A stretch of DNA of 64,000 nucleotides. Source: Oligoflexia bacterium (GTDB lineage Bacteria; Bdellovibrionota; Bacteriovoracia; Bacteriovoracales; Bacteriovoracaceae). Positions 43,064 through 52,442 of this stretch are shown one piece after another. The position numbers and the translations under genes were made by a program. The notes under the pieces are model-generated. The model made no database searches. It had not been told where the DNA came from and worked only from the letters and a program-made list of their open reading frames with translations. The stretch spans positions 186,001 to 250,000 of the forward strand of contig JADGAN010000002.1 of NCBI GenBank assembly GCA_015231955.1, in the 5' to 3' direction. How positions within the stretch are numbered: the stretch's first letter is position 1; every line of letters starts with the position of its first letter.

Positions 43064-43068
43064 GGCAA
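43050..43068. promoter_or_regulatory. 7-bp hairpin over the cobO start codon
   Basis: TTGCCAT, loop TTCTC, ATGGCAA (plus strand) forms a stem whose loop and right arm include the complement of the cobO ATG. With no upstream ribosome binding site, this could control initiation. No cobalamin riboswitch consensus is seen in the 60 bases before the gene. Confidence 0.4.
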
Positions 43069-43125
43069 CTTAAGATGGCCCTAAAGATCAGATGCCAAAA
43101 TGTTCAAGTTATTATTTAACAGGCC

Positions 43126-43878
43126 CTAAGTCAGTAAATTTTTGCAAACAACTTGGAGTTTTTTTGAAACTTCTTTCGAAAAAAAATGGGGTGACCATGA
43201 AAGATTAGCAAGAGAGTCACTAATAACAAATACTGCTGTGGAGCGAAGCTCTAGGTAATTTGCCACTGCAAAGAGGGCCGATGCCTCCATATCCACCGTC
43301 AAAATCGCTTGTTGCTGAAGTTGCTGAACTCTCTCAATAGATTCACGATAAGGAGCATCAGTAGTCCAGCCGGCCCCACGATGGAGAGTCAGCGATGCGC
43401 TGGTTAGTCGTTGGATCACTTCTGCACAAAGCTCGGCATTTGCATTAGCATAACAAGATTCGCCTGGCGAGTCTGGCAAGTAATGGTAGGAAGTTCCTTC
43501 ATCGCGAATTGCACGCTCACACAAAACCACATCAGCGATCCTCACAGCTTTTTGAAGTGAACCGGCAATGCCAACGATAATAAAATTTTCCACCCCTAAG
43601 GCCGCCAACTCCTCTACCACTATGGCAGTCACCGGAGCACCGATGCCAAAACCACCAACAACACCTACATTGCTAGCGGGAAGGATCAAAAGATCCATAC
43701 CAAAAATACGATAGGACTTTGCTTGCTGCTGATCTTTTATCCATGAAAACAGATAAGGCTGAAAAGTAAGCAAAACGCTTTTAGGAAAATTTATTTCAGG
43801 AAGTTTGTGATTCTTCTCAAAATAACCTACATAGCGTTTTGCTGTTAAGAGCGAAGGTGAATCGTTAAAAATGATCAA
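43126..43878 (-). CDS. Nucleoside phosphorylase (uridine/purine phosphorylase family)
   Basis: A 250-residue PNP/UDP-phosphorylase-fold enzyme. The glycine-rich phosphate site GVVGGFGIGAPVTAIVVEELAALGVENFIIVGIAGSLQ is clear, followed by CERAIRDEGTSYHY, and the nucleoside site VDMEASALFAVANYLELRSTAVFVISD, where the ME(A) motif binds ribose. These enzymes break nucleosides into base and ribose-1-phosphate for salvage. ME-A-SALF and EGTSYHY lean towards the uridine-phosphorylase-like group, but base preference is not certain. The ATG at 43878 lies 24 bases downstream of flgE's stop on the same strand, so the flagellar transcript could read into it. Confidence 0.85.
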   Translation of the reverse strand: MIIFNDSPSLLTAKRYVGYFEKNHKLPEINFPKSVLLTFQPYLFSWIKDQQQAKSYRIFGMDLLILPASNVGVVGGFGIGAPVTAIVVEELAALGVENFIIVGIAGSLQKAVRIADVVLCERAIRDEGTSYHYLPDSPGESCYANANAELCAEVIQRLTSASLTLHRGAGWTTDAPYRESIERVQQLQQQAILTVDMEASALFAVANYLELRSTAVFVISDSLANLSWSPHFFSKEVSKKLQVVCKNLLT

Positions 43879-43901
43879 AATATTATCTCAAATTATGGTA
43901 A

Positions 43902-45185
43902 TTATCGCTTAATGTTTAAAATCTCTTGCAACATTTGATCTGCAGTTGTGATGGTTCTAGTATTAGCGGTAAAATTACGCTGGGACTTCATCAGGTTTAC
44001 AAACTCTGCTGCAATATCTACGTTGGATTCTTCAAGCGATTTTGCAAGCACATCACCACGTCCATGCTCCCCAGGTTTTCCAACAGCACCCTGACCAGAT
44101 CTTCTTGTCTCTTTATACAAATTTTTACCCACTTTGAACAGTCCTTCATTGTTCTCAAATTTTGCAACCGCAATTTGCGCTAAATCACGAACTTCTCCAT
44201 TGTTATAAACTGCAGTTAAAACTCCAGAGTCATTAAAGGATAAGCTTCCTAGTGTGGCCGCACTCGCTCCATTTTGTGAATGGCGAGCAACTGATGATGA
44301 TGAGCCATACTGAGTACTGCAATCAAGCCCATTGCCACCCTCTTCGCTAGACTGACCAAAATCAAAGTCAATCTTTTGATCAGGTGCTGCACCTTTATTG
44401 AAATTAAAAGAGTTCATTCCCGGACTCTCTTTTTTGAGCACGCCTTTATCGGAAAACTCCAGCACTCCATTGGCCATTTCAATTTCTTCTTTACTCTTAT
44501 CACCTTTGGTCGTATCGGAACTCTTGACCATGGCATGGTATTCCCACTTATTCTCCTCGACTTTATTAAAATACACCGTAACAAGTCGTGCACTGCCAAC
44601 ATTATCGTACACCACCATACCAGCATTATAGTTAGAGGTCTTATCCGGCCGCTCGGGTTCAAATTTTTGAATATCAGCACGAGAATCAAGATTCATTTGT
44701 ACCCGTGCTAAGCTGGTTCCTTTTGCAGGAATCGTAGTACCTCCAAGTTTAATTTGCTCTAGTCTACTGGTAACTTTGCCACTCTCATCAGCAGTGAATC
44801 CCAGGACAGGGTAACCATCACCAGTGACTAAAACCCCTTCTTTATCAAAGTTAAAGCTTCCATCACGAGTGAAACCACGTCCAAAAGGAGCATCAACAGA
44901 AAAAAATCCATTTCCATTAATCCCCAAGTCTGTCACATTCATGGTCCGCACCAAACTCCCTTGGGTAAAAACGGGCCTTGTGTGCGCTAGTTTTGTTCCG
45001 GCACCAATCTGATCTCCACCATCAATTCCCTTGAGAGAGCTTGCCAGAACATCTTGAAATTCAGGCCTTGAAGATTTAAAGCCGTTTGTACTTGCATTGG
45101 CAATATTGTCTGCAATCACTGCCATACCACCACCAATAGAGTTTAAACCAGTAATACCAACATTAAACGACCCTAAGATACTCAT
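43902..45185 (-). CDS. flgE: Flagellar hook protein FlgE
   Basis: A 427-residue rod/hook-type protein that forms the flexible universal joint of the flagellum, exported by the flagellar type III system. The N-terminal MSILGSFNVGITGLNSIGGGMAVIADNIANASTNGFKSSR and the C-terminal ESNVDIAAEFVNLMKSQRNFTANTRTITTADQMLQEILNIKR are the paired helices of the family, with D1/D2 regions between (DLGINGNGFFSV; FTRDGSFNFDKEGVLVTGDGYPVLGF). Size is typical. It follows flgD by 15 bases and its ATG has the strong site GGAGG. It is the last flagellar gene of this operon. Confidence 0.95.
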   Translation of the reverse strand: MSILGSFNVGITGLNSIGGGMAVIADNIANASTNGFKSSRPEFQDVLASSLKGIDGGDQIGAGTKLAHTRPVFTQGSLVRTMNVTDLGINGNGFFSVDAPFGRGFTRDGSFNFDKEGVLVTGDGYPVLGFTADESGKVTSRLEQIKLGGTTIPAKGTSLARVQMNLDSRADIQKFEPERPDKTSNYNAGMVVYDNVGSARLVTVYFNKVEENKWEYHAMVKSSDTTKGDKSKEEIEMANGVLEFSDKGVLKKESPGMNSFNFNKGAAPDQKIDFDFGQSSEEGGNGLDCSTQYGSSSSVARHSQNGASAATLGSLSFNDSGVLTAVYNNGEVRDLAQIAVAKFENNEGLFKVGKNLYKETRRSGQGAVGKPGEHGRGDVLAKSLEESNVDIAAEFVNLMKSQRNFTANTRTITTADQMLQEILNIKR

Positions 45186-45200
45186 GCCTATGCCTCCGCT

Positions 45201-46034
45201 TTATCGCATAATATTTTGGTATCCGTTTGGATAACCATTTTGAAAACCAGTTGGTTTCAAAGTTGTTTTTTCATTACTTTCAAAACTGTTTACATCTCTT
45301 AGATCCAATTTTTGTCCATTAACCGTCAAGACAGTATTCTCACCTTCAAATTCCACTCCACTAACCACTCCTGCAATCATAGTCTCTGCTGCAACTTTTT
45401 GCCCGGCCTCATCATAGGCCAAGACTTGAAAGCTATAAGTCCCTTTTTCCGCATAAGAAGAATCGAGGTTCTTTCCATTCCAAGTCATCTCATGGGAACC
45501 TGAAGTCATATTTTCCTGCGCAAGCTCGGCCATCATATTGCCTCTAGAATCAAAAATTCTAACCATGGCCAAAGCAGCAGGGGCCTGTAATGAAAAACGC
45601 ACTGGAGAAGGATTGCCCTCTCCCTCATGGTTGATATTTTGTCCAGCAGAAGTCACTTTTTTTCCAAGTAAATTGGCGGCATAAAATTTTTGCTCAAGAA
45701 CTTTATTGCCATTTTGTGCCTGCATAATATTTTTAAGCCCTGCTAACTGCTCTAATTGAGAAAATTGTGCGAGGTCGGCGGTCAATTTCTTATCATCCAA
45801 CGGATTTGTAGGATCTTGATTTTGCAACTGATGGGTCAGCAAGCGCAAAAAGTCATCTTTCCCCATCTCTTTCTCTCTTTTTCGGTAAGGAACTTTAGAT
45901 TGCGCCTTTACTCCATTGATCTTATCAATAACATCTTGATCCATTTTATTTTTTTGAGAAGGATGTATGGCAATTCCACCATAGCCGGCATTACTTACTG
46001 CATTTTGTGGAATTCCAATTGTTGGTGCTACCAT
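45201..46034 (-). CDS. flgD: Flagellar hook assembly (capping) protein FlgD
   Basis: A 277-residue hook-cap scaffold. The signature GKDDFLRLLTHQLQNQDPTNPLDDKKLTADLAQFSQLEQLAGLKNIMQ lies near residues 60-105, followed by a FlgD Ig-like/Tudor region with VRIFDSRGNMMAEL, GSHEMTWNGKNLDSSYAEKGTYSFQVLAYDEAGQKV. It is required for polymerisation of FlgE and is the fixed neighbour of flgE, 15 bases upstream of it. The N-terminal tail before GKDDFL is longer than in enteric FlgD. The ATG at 46034 follows GGATTTGAAAA. Confidence 0.93.
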   Translation of the reverse strand: MVAPTIGIPQNAVSNAGYGGIAIHPSQKNKMDQDVIDKINGVKAQSKVPYRKREKEMGKDDFLRLLTHQLQNQDPTNPLDDKKLTADLAQFSQLEQLAGLKNIMQAQNGNKVLEQKFYAANLLGKKVTSAGQNINHEGEGNPSPVRFSLQAPAALAMVRIFDSRGNMMAELAQENMTSGSHEMTWNGKNLDSSYAEKGTYSFQVLAYDEAGQKVAAETMIAGVVSGVEFEGENTVLTVNGQKLDLRDVNSFESNEKTTLKPTGFQNGYPNGYQNIMR

Positions 46035-46044
46035 TTTTCAAATC

Positions 46045-47766
46045 CTAACTATTGTATAGTTCTTGGTAATATGCTTTAAAATTTCTTCTATTTTGCTGCT
46101 GCTGCTGTCCTTTGCTTCCTCCTTCGTCATCTTTTTGCTGGTAATGCATTTTATAATCTTCGTTCATCCATCCCTGATTTTTAAACTCTTCATTACCATT
46201 GCGATGTCTTTGTTGGAACTGTGACCCTAAATCCCCTGAAAATAGTTGCAATGAGTTCATAGCGTGATCAATTTTAAAATCGCTAACTTTTACTCCAGAA
46301 TTTTCTAATTTCAAAAGCAATTCATCTTTATGTTTTACAAAAAAGTCACTTCCTATGCGCTCTTGTGGCCTAATTTGAATATCTATTTCATTTCTAGAAC
46401 CCTTTATCTTTTCTAAATGGATTTCAATTGACCCAAGCTCTTTATCTTCAACATTGACGGAGACATTGTTTTCATTTGAACTCGCCAACTGCACAATATA
46501 GTTATTAACTCTATCAATTGTTCCATTTCTTGGGCCGGCCATCACATCTGGAGTCATCTTAGTATTCGAACTTGTATTTAGAAGCTTCAGATTATCTTCG
46601 CTATTTTTCTCACTATAATTTTCTACCGAAAACGTCGGTAACAAGGATGTATTTGGACTTTCTAGCATATTTACTTGATTACTCAAGTTTGCATTTGTAT
46701 TCGCATTTAATTGCGATACATCTTTGCTCATATTAAAAGATTGATTATCTTTTCCGTTATACGCATTAAAGGCATTCAAGGATTCCTGTTTTTTAGCAGC
46801 ACTCCCATTCGCATTATTAGCAAGCAATTCTTTTAAATTTATCTCCCCACTTTTAATTATGCCCATCGGATCATCTACTGATTCCACAACTTTACTATCC
46901 ACACTCATTTTCACAAGAGGGCGATTTTTTTTAACAAAAATAGATCGATTATCTTCACCACTGCTATTGGCGATTTTTTGATATCCCCCTCCGTCTCCCA
47001 TAGTTTGATCTATTCCTGACAACTGCGAATCCATTACCGGAGCATCTCCCATTGGCAATGCTTGATATTTTAAATGGGTGGACTTGGGAAGTTGCAGCTT
47101 AAAAAAATTATTATCCACAGGCCCCTTTGATGAAAATACTGGCATCCCTACTTCATCTATCTCTTCTTTGCCTTCACCTTTATCTTTATCTTTATCTTTA
47201 TCATTGCCTTTGCCTTTATTTTTCAACACATCTTGCAACAAAACATCTGTCGCTTTACTATTGGTTACCGGCAATTTTCCAATGGTCTTAGCACCAATAT
47301 TGCTATCCATTGCATGCACAAAAAAAGGTTTTTTCTCTGCTTTTACTAACAAGGTGCCTTTATCAATTATGGGATTGCTACTATTTAGCTGCATCTGTTG
47401 AGAAATGCCAAAAATATCCTCTCTAAAATCTTTATCAATATTTTTTATTTTGTTTTTACCATTATTGGTATTTTTTTTGTGAAATATTGAAATTTGTGGG
47501 TTTTCTGCTTTTTCAAGATCATCTCTATTTATCACAGGATTTTCTAATTTTAACTTTTCTCCTTCCAATAACTGCCCAAAAACAGATGCAAGGTCACCAC
47601 CACCGTCCATGTTCACTAATTGGCCCTGTCCGGACATTCCCGCCCCTAAAACTTGGCCAGCGGTAGGGATATTTTTCACTCTAACGCTGACTCCCCCGGC
47701 GCGAGCATTAGATCCGCCCATTGGATCTACCATTTTGCTTGGGCCGGGTGATATTGATCCCTGCAC
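46045..47766 (-). CDS. fliK: Flagellar hook-length control protein FliK
   Basis: A 573-residue secreted molecular ruler for hook length and switch of export specificity. As in other FliK proteins the N-terminal two thirds is low-complexity (Asn/Ser/Lys-rich, with DKDKDKDKGEGKEE at about residue 195 from a hexanucleotide repeat). Only the C-terminal domain is conserved: NYIVQLASSNENNVSVNVEDKELGSIEIHLEKIKGSRNEIDIQIRPQ, then FFVKHKDELLLKLENSGVKVSDFKID. It ends with a Gln-rich tail. The start is GTG at 47766 after AGGAG. It is upstream of flgD and downstream of the motE-like gene (89-base gap, in which no promoter is recognised). Identity is firm from the C-terminal domain and position. Confidence 0.85.
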   Translation of the reverse strand: MQGSISPGPSKMVDPMGGSNARAGGVSVRVKNIPTAGQVLGAGMSGQGQLVNMDGGGDLASVFGQLLEGEKLKLENPVINRDDLEKAENPQISIFHKKNTNNGKNKIKNIDKDFREDIFGISQQMQLNSSNPIIDKGTLLVKAEKKPFFVHAMDSNIGAKTIGKLPVTNSKATDVLLQDVLKNKGKGNDKDKDKDKGEGKEEIDEVGMPVFSSKGPVDNNFFKLQLPKSTHLKYQALPMGDAPVMDSQLSGIDQTMGDGGGYQKIANSSGEDNRSIFVKKNRPLVKMSVDSKVVESVDDPMGIIKSGEINLKELLANNANGSAAKKQESLNAFNAYNGKDNQSFNMSKDVSQLNANTNANLSNQVNMLESPNTSLLPTFSVENYSEKNSEDNLKLLNTSSNTKMTPDVMAGPRNGTIDRVNNYIVQLASSNENNVSVNVEDKELGSIEIHLEKIKGSRNEIDIQIRPQERIGSDFFVKHKDELLLKLENSGVKVSDFKIDHAMNSLQLFSGDLGSQFQQRHRNGNEEFKNQGWMNEDYKMHYQQKDDEGGSKGQQQQQNRRNFKAYYQELYNS

Positions 47767-47855
47767 TTTTTACTCCTGCCAAATTAAACAACATTCATTT
47801 ACTCTAGATGCCCATCTGATCGCACAAAAGAAAATTTCTCAGAGCATCGTTAGTA

Positions 47856-48533
47856 TCATTTTTTCATATCCAAATACTGTTTTTGAATCCTGGCAGAAAT
47901 TTCCTTATCCATTAAGTTGAATATTTTTGAGGCCTTGATAGGATCAAGTATGGCAAGTATTTTTACAGCAATGGTTGGGTCTTGTACTGATAAGAGATCT
48001 GCGGCCTGTGCTGGCCTCATATTTGAAATGACAGTTACGACATGATTAACCCTATCTTCTATTGATTTGTTATTATTTTCAATGCATCCAATGACTTTAT
48101 CTTGTTTTGATTCAAAATCTATAATTTTCCTGGAAAGCTCTTGCTCTGCAACCAACACTTGCTCCTCTTTTGCTTTAAGCATCTCCTCTTTTTTTATAAG
48201 CTCTTCATCTTTTTGCAATAACTCTTTTGCTAGTTTAGCAATCTCACTTGGCCTTATCCTTTGTATTTTGCGATCTACTTCCTGTTCAATCATTTGTTTT
48301 TTTTCTGTTACTGTATAACATTTTTTTTCTTCTTCCTTGCTATTTTTCAGTTTGCTGGTTCCTTCTCTTCCTGCTTCCTCTTCATTATTTTTTTTACTAT
48401 TTTTATCATCATCTTTTGTTTTATGCTCTGTTTTTGAAACTTCTGTCACTTCCTCTTTTTTATCTTCTGCAGTACTTAATAGTGCTGGAAATAACAAAAA
48501 TATGCAGCTAACAAGCATCAAAAAAAATTTCAT
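47856..48533 (-). CDS. MotE-like periplasmic MgtE-N domain protein
   Basis: A 225-residue exported protein with a signal peptide (MKFFLMLVSCIFLLFPALLS) and a lysine/glutamate-rich, strongly coiled-coil middle (residues about 40-150). The C-terminal part (NMRPAQAADLLSVQDPTIAVKILAILDPIKASKIFNLMDKEISARIQKQYL) has the paired-helix MgtE N-terminal-like pattern found in MotE, the chaperone for the stator or motor in alpha- and delta-proteobacteria. Its ATG overlaps the fliJ stop by 4 bases, so it is part of the flagellar operon and most likely acts in the motor. Confidence 0.75.
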   Translation of the reverse strand: MKFFLMLVSCIFLLFPALLSTAEDKKEEVTEVSKTEHKTKDDDKNSKKNNEEEAGREGTSKLKNSKEEEKKCYTVTEKKQMIEQEVDRKIQRIRPSEIAKLAKELLQKDEELIKKEEMLKAKEEQVLVAEQELSRKIIDFESKQDKVIGCIENNNKSIEDRVNHVVTVISNMRPAQAADLLSVQDPTIAVKILAILDPIKASKIFNLMDKEISARIQKQYLDMKK

Positions 48534-49018
48534 ATAGATATTCCACTTACTTTTTCATCTTCTTGTTCATATTCATATCCATAAGCGAAATTCATGCTCA
48601 CAATATCCTCAATCTGATTACTTTCATCATAGTTATAATCTTTTCTATACTCATTCAATGCTTTGGCCTTAAGTTTTTTCAACATTTTAACTTTATTTTT
48701 TTTCTTAACAACATCTTCTAATTTTTCCTGATATCGCTCTTGAATTTTTTCATGCTCTTTTTTCATAAAATCAACAAGTGCACGATAATTGTCTATCCAT
48801 TCTCCGTAAATTTGCAAATCACTTGCGCTAATTGACCCCTGTCGCATATCTTTTTCTTGTATTTCATAAGCGCGGCTTATCTCAGAATCTATATCGGAAA
48901 TTTTATCACTCATTGTTTTCATCTCTTGGTTTATTTTGCCTAGCTCAATCATCTCTTTATACTCTTCAAACTCTCTCAATCTCAATACACTATCTAACCT
49001 AAATTTAAATTTTTTCAT
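48530..49018 (-). CDS. fliJ: Flagellar export chaperone FliJ
   Basis: A 162-residue, entirely coiled-coil protein that sits in the central stalk of the FliI ATPase ring. The N-terminus MKKFKFRLDSVLRLREFEE is the recurring FliJ start; the rest alternates charged and hydrophobic residues over its length (KTMSDKISDIDSEISRAYEIQE, HEKIQERYQEKLEDVVKKK). The C-terminal acidic tail (YEYEQEDEKVSGIS) exceeds the family norm slightly. It begins 3 bases after the fliI stop and has no strong ribosome binding site, so translation is probably coupled. Confidence 0.85.
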   Translation of the reverse strand: MKKFKFRLDSVLRLREFEEYKEMIELGKINQEMKTMSDKISDIDSEISRAYEIQEKDMRQGSISASDLQIYGEWIDNYRALVDFMKKEHEKIQERYQEKLEDVVKKKNKVKMLKKLKAKALNEYRKDYNYDESNQIEDIVSMNFAYGYEYEQEDEKVSGISI

Positions 49019-49020
49019 AA

Positions 49021-50463
49021 TTATAAATCAGCATAAAATTCACGTGTAGTTTTTTCTTCTTTGGGCCTAGTGGCAAGCTCCGCGGCCCTTGCAATTTCAA
49101 TCATTTGTTCCAATACACTCTCAATTGTCGAAGATTCTTCTATCGCCTGCCGTAGGCAACTCATTAGCTCTTCATAGATTATCATTGCCTTATCAACTTT
49201 TGCATTAGTTCCTTTTACGTAAGCACCAACATTGATAAGATCTTCTGCACTCTTGTACGATGCCATTAAATCACGCAAGTGTCCGGCAATAAGTTTATGC
49301 TCCTTCGTCGTCACCTTATCCATAACCCTTGAAATAGAGGCCAGCACATCTACTGCAGGAAAATGGTTTTTCATCGCTAGTTCACGACTCAAAACGATGT
49401 GTCCATCGGCAATAGAACGAACACAATCTGCAACCGGTTCATCCATGTCATCGCCTTCAACTAAAACAGTAAAAATTCCTGTAATGGATCCTGCTCCCTC
49501 TTTCGTTCCTGCTCTTTCTAATAGCTTTGGCATTTTAGCAAAAACACTCGGAGAGTATCCTCGATGCCCTGGCGGTTCTCCTCCACTAATGGCCATCTCT
49601 CGATTGGCCATGGCAAAACGTGTAATGGAATCCATCATCATCAAAACATCATTCTTTTTATCTCTAAAATATTCTGCAATTGTCATCGCCGTATAGGCGG
49701 CCCTTACACGAATTAGCGGGGACATCTCTGATGTCGCTACAACTACCACTGAACGCTTAAGTCCCTCTGGACCAAGGTCAGAATTGATAAATTCCAAAAC
49801 CTCACGACCGCGTTCTCCAACTAAGGCAATGACATTCACATCTGCCGATGTGTTTCTTGCAATCATCCCCAGCAAAACAGATTTACCGACACCCGAACCG
49901 GCCATGATACCAACACGCTGCCCTTTACCTATAGTTGTAAAAGCATTAATCGACTTTATACCAACATCTAAGGCCATGCGAATAGCAGTTCTTTGCAGTG
50001 GATTTATTTGCTTTCCAAAGATAGATCTCGTCTCAAAAATATCTTCAATCGCGCCACCATCATCGATAGGGTTCCCTTGATAATCAAGAACTCTTCCTAA
50101 CATTCCCGAGGAAACTTTAATTGTCGATAGCATATCCCGAAGACACACAAGCGTCTCTGAGTTAATCCCAGGAATTTCCACATAAGGCATAACGATACAC
50201 CTATCGTTTTTTAATCCAATTACCTCTCCTAAGCATCGTTCTCCACTACTGGTAATAAATTCCACACTACTACCAATAATTGCTCGCGGTAGTGTTACTT
50301 CAATCACCCCTCCCCTGCTAGCAAAGACCTTGCCAATTCTTTGATAAGGAGAACTTCTCTCCACTAACTGTACCAGTGGCCTAAAATTAATAAATTTATT
50401 ATAATCAAGTTCTTCGTGTTGCTTGATGCTGCTTTTTAAATAGTTATCTAATGCTAGATTCAT
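49021..50463 (-). CDS. fliI: Flagellum-specific ATPase FliI
   Basis: A 480-residue type III export ATPase related to F1-beta. Walker A is GIMAGSGVGKSVLLG (about residue 190), followed by ALVGERGREVLEFI, the MMMDSITRFAMANREMAISGGEPPGHRGYSPSVFAKMPKLLERAGT core and TVLVEGDDMDEPVAD. The C-terminal helices fit FliI. It unfolds and delivers flagellar export substrates with FliH and FliJ, both encoded at its flanks. Gaps of 2-3 bases show tight coupling. The C-terminal extension after LATRPKEE is modest. Confidence 0.96.
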   Translation of the reverse strand: MNLALDNYLKSSIKQHEELDYNKFINFRPLVQLVERSSPYQRIGKVFASRGGVIEVTLPRAIIGSSVEFITSSGERCLGEVIGLKNDRCIVMPYVEIPGINSETLVCLRDMLSTIKVSSGMLGRVLDYQGNPIDDGGAIEDIFETRSIFGKQINPLQRTAIRMALDVGIKSINAFTTIGKGQRVGIMAGSGVGKSVLLGMIARNTSADVNVIALVGERGREVLEFINSDLGPEGLKRSVVVVATSEMSPLIRVRAAYTAMTIAEYFRDKKNDVLMMMDSITRFAMANREMAISGGEPPGHRGYSPSVFAKMPKLLERAGTKEGAGSITGIFTVLVEGDDMDEPVADCVRSIADGHIVLSRELAMKNHFPAVDVLASISRVMDKVTTKEHKLIAGHLRDLMASYKSAEDLINVGAYVKGTNAKVDKAMIIYEELMSCLRQAIEESSTIESVLEQMIEIARAAELATRPKEEKTTREFYADL

Positions 50464-50466
50464 AGT

Positions 50467-51339
50467 TTATTCAATCTCAATCCCATCAAAGATTTTATCG
50501 ATGGCCTCAAATTGTACTTGTAAACTACCATCAATGATGGCATGGCTTGCTTCAACTTTTAAACCTTCAGTATCAATGTCATCATCGATCATTACCCGCA
50601 CATTCTTGATCTCACTAAATTTTTTCTGGATCGATGCCAAGACATCTGGCATGGTATCAATTTTAGATCTTTGAACTTTAATCACCAAATTTTCACGAGA
50701 ATCCAAATCTGATATCAATTTTTCCAATAAACGCTGTAAATACTCTCCATCGTTTTTCAACTCCCGTATAATTACCCATTTCACAAAAGTTTTCAAAAAT
50801 TGATAAATCTGATTTCTTTGTGTTTTAATAATCTCTTGCTTAGTGCGTACAACTTCTCTTACCATTATTTCTAAATCAGTAAGTTTCATTTCAATGTTTC
50901 TTGCATTTTCGAAATAGACCTCTTCCGAAGCTGCTTTTTTTCCATCATTGTACCCCATCTGCATCCATTGCGCTTTAATCATCTCTAGCCGATTATTCAC
51001 CTCGTTTTCAAACCGTTCCTTATCCTCCTCAATTTCTTGATTTTTCATTCCACGATAGCGTTGAACGATGGGTGATATATTAAAACCATTATCCAATGCC
51101 AAATGGCGCTCTGTGCGAATAGATTCATTTTTTAAGATCTCTTTTTTATCAATTTTTTTTTCAAAATCAGAAAAAATAAATTCACTGACAACACCATCTT
51201 TGATTATATTTTCATTTGCATTTTTTTTAACTTTAAAATCGTTAAAAACATACTCGTCAACTTTGACATCAAAATACTTCCCACCGCTAAATGTTTTGAC
51301 ACGTTTCGTTTGAGGTACATCTTTTGATTTTAAAATCAT
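50467..51339 (-). CDS. fliH: Flagellar assembly protein FliH
   Basis: A 290-residue regulator of the FliI ATPase. The N-terminal half is poorly conserved; the middle has a long helix (ENEVNNRLEMIKAQWMQMGYNDGKKAASEEVYFENARNIEMKL in parts) with the GYNDGKKAA-like Gly-x-x-x-Gly tract of FliH. The C-terminal part carries FVKWVIIRELKNDGEYLQRLLEKLISDL and the strand-rich DSRENLVIKVQRSKID, VRVMIDDDIDTEGLKVEASHAIIDGSLQVQFEAI, which is the E-type V-ATPase-like domain. The ATG at 51339 sits 5 bases after GGGAG; the GTG six bases upstream is too close to it. Confidence 0.9.
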   Translation of the reverse strand: MILKSKDVPQTKRVKTFSGGKYFDVKVDEYVFNDFKVKKNANENIIKDGVVSEFIFSDFEKKIDKKEILKNESIRTERHLALDNGFNISPIVQRYRGMKNQEIEEDKERFENEVNNRLEMIKAQWMQMGYNDGKKAASEEVYFENARNIEMKLTDLEIMVREVVRTKQEIIKTQRNQIYQFLKTFVKWVIIRELKNDGEYLQRLLEKLISDLDSRENLVIKVQRSKIDTMPDVLASIQKKFSEIKNVRVMIDDDIDTEGLKVEASHAIIDGSLQVQFEAIDKIFDGIEIE

Positions 51340-51349
51340 AATCACTCCC

Positions 51350-52387
51350 TTATACTAATTTATCATCAGAGTCTCCTCCGCGCAGAATGATCGCCTTGCC
51401 CTGACTTTCTAGCTCTTTACACTTTTGAACAATATCACTCTGGGCCTTTTCTACATCCGAAAGTCTTGTTGGCCCTAGGGCATCGATATCCTCTTTCAAA
51501 ATCTGAGCTGCACGCTGAGACATATTTTTAAGTAGTTTAAACTTAACTTCTTCAGGTGCTGTCTTCATAGCAAGTACCAACTGCTTAGTATCAACCTCTT
51601 TCATGAGATTTTGTATACCTTTGTCATCAACAAAGACTAAGTCTTCAAAAACAAACATCAATTTTCTAATCTCTTCAGCAAGCTCAGGATCCTTCTCTTC
51701 CACTCTGGCCATAATACTCTTTTCACTATTCTTATCCATCAAGTTCAACATGTCTGCGATAGGCTCCACACCACCTAATTGATAAGTATCAATAGTTCCT
51801 AGAGTAGAGAGTTCTGTTTTCAATACATCATCTAACTGAGAAATAAGTTCCGGAGATACGAAATCTAAATTAGCAACTCTCAAGACAATCTCTGCTTGCA
51901 ATCCTTCCGGCAACCTTCTTAGTACATCCACTTTTCTCTCTGTTGTAAGATGAGCAAGGATTAAAGCAATAGTCTGTGGATGTTCATTGACCAAAAAGTT
52001 AGATAACATTCTAGTATCCACTAATTCTAATGACTCCAGAGTATTGGTGCCACCAACATCAACAATTTGTCCCAATAATTGCTTGGCACGATCTTCTCCA
52101 AGGGTGTCTAAAATAAAATTTCTCCCTTTATTTTCAGAAAACAGTAAATTAACATCTTCATTTAATGCCGAATAAAATTCAGATAATACCCGTTTCACCA
52201 TTCCAATCGGTGCACTCTTAATCGTTGTCATGGCATTAATCATGCGCTTAACATCGTTATCTTTTAAGTGTTGAAAAATCAACTGAGTGGTATTAAGGCC
52301 TAAAGAGCTTAAAAGAATTGCAGCTTTATCTTGTCCTGCTAATAACTGATACTCTACATCGGGATCTAAGGTTTTTTGATCGGCCAC
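51350..52387 (-). CDS. fliG: Flagellar motor switch protein FliG
   Basis: A 345-residue rotor protein of the C-ring. N-terminal domain: QDKAAILLSSLGLNTTQLIFQHLKD. Middle domain: FLVNEHPQTIALILAHLTTERKVDVLRRLPEGLQAEIVLRVANLDFVSPELI, with the EHPQTIA motif of the family. C-terminal torque helix: RKLMFVFEDLVFVDDKGIQNLMKEVDTKQLVLAMKTAPEEVKFKLLKNMSQRAAQILKEDIDALGPTRLSDVEKAQ, with the charged residues that meet the stator. The start is GTG at 52387 after GGAGATTTGTA. An 84-base gap with a long hairpin separates it from fliF. Confidence 0.96.
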   Translation of the reverse strand: MADQKTLDPDVEYQLLAGQDKAAILLSSLGLNTTQLIFQHLKDNDVKRMINAMTTIKSAPIGMVKRVLSEFYSALNEDVNLLFSENKGRNFILDTLGEDRAKQLLGQIVDVGGTNTLESLELVDTRMLSNFLVNEHPQTIALILAHLTTERKVDVLRRLPEGLQAEIVLRVANLDFVSPELISQLDDVLKTELSTLGTIDTYQLGGVEPIADMLNLMDKNSEKSIMARVEEKDPELAEEIRKLMFVFEDLVFVDDKGIQNLMKEVDTKQLVLAMKTAPEEVKFKLLKNMSQRAAQILKEDIDALGPTRLSDVEKAQSDIVQKCKELESQGKAIILRGGDSDDKLV

Positions 52388-52442
52388 TACAAATCTCCTT
52401 TTACAATTCTTTCCCTAACTCTCAACTGCCTTATTCATCATA

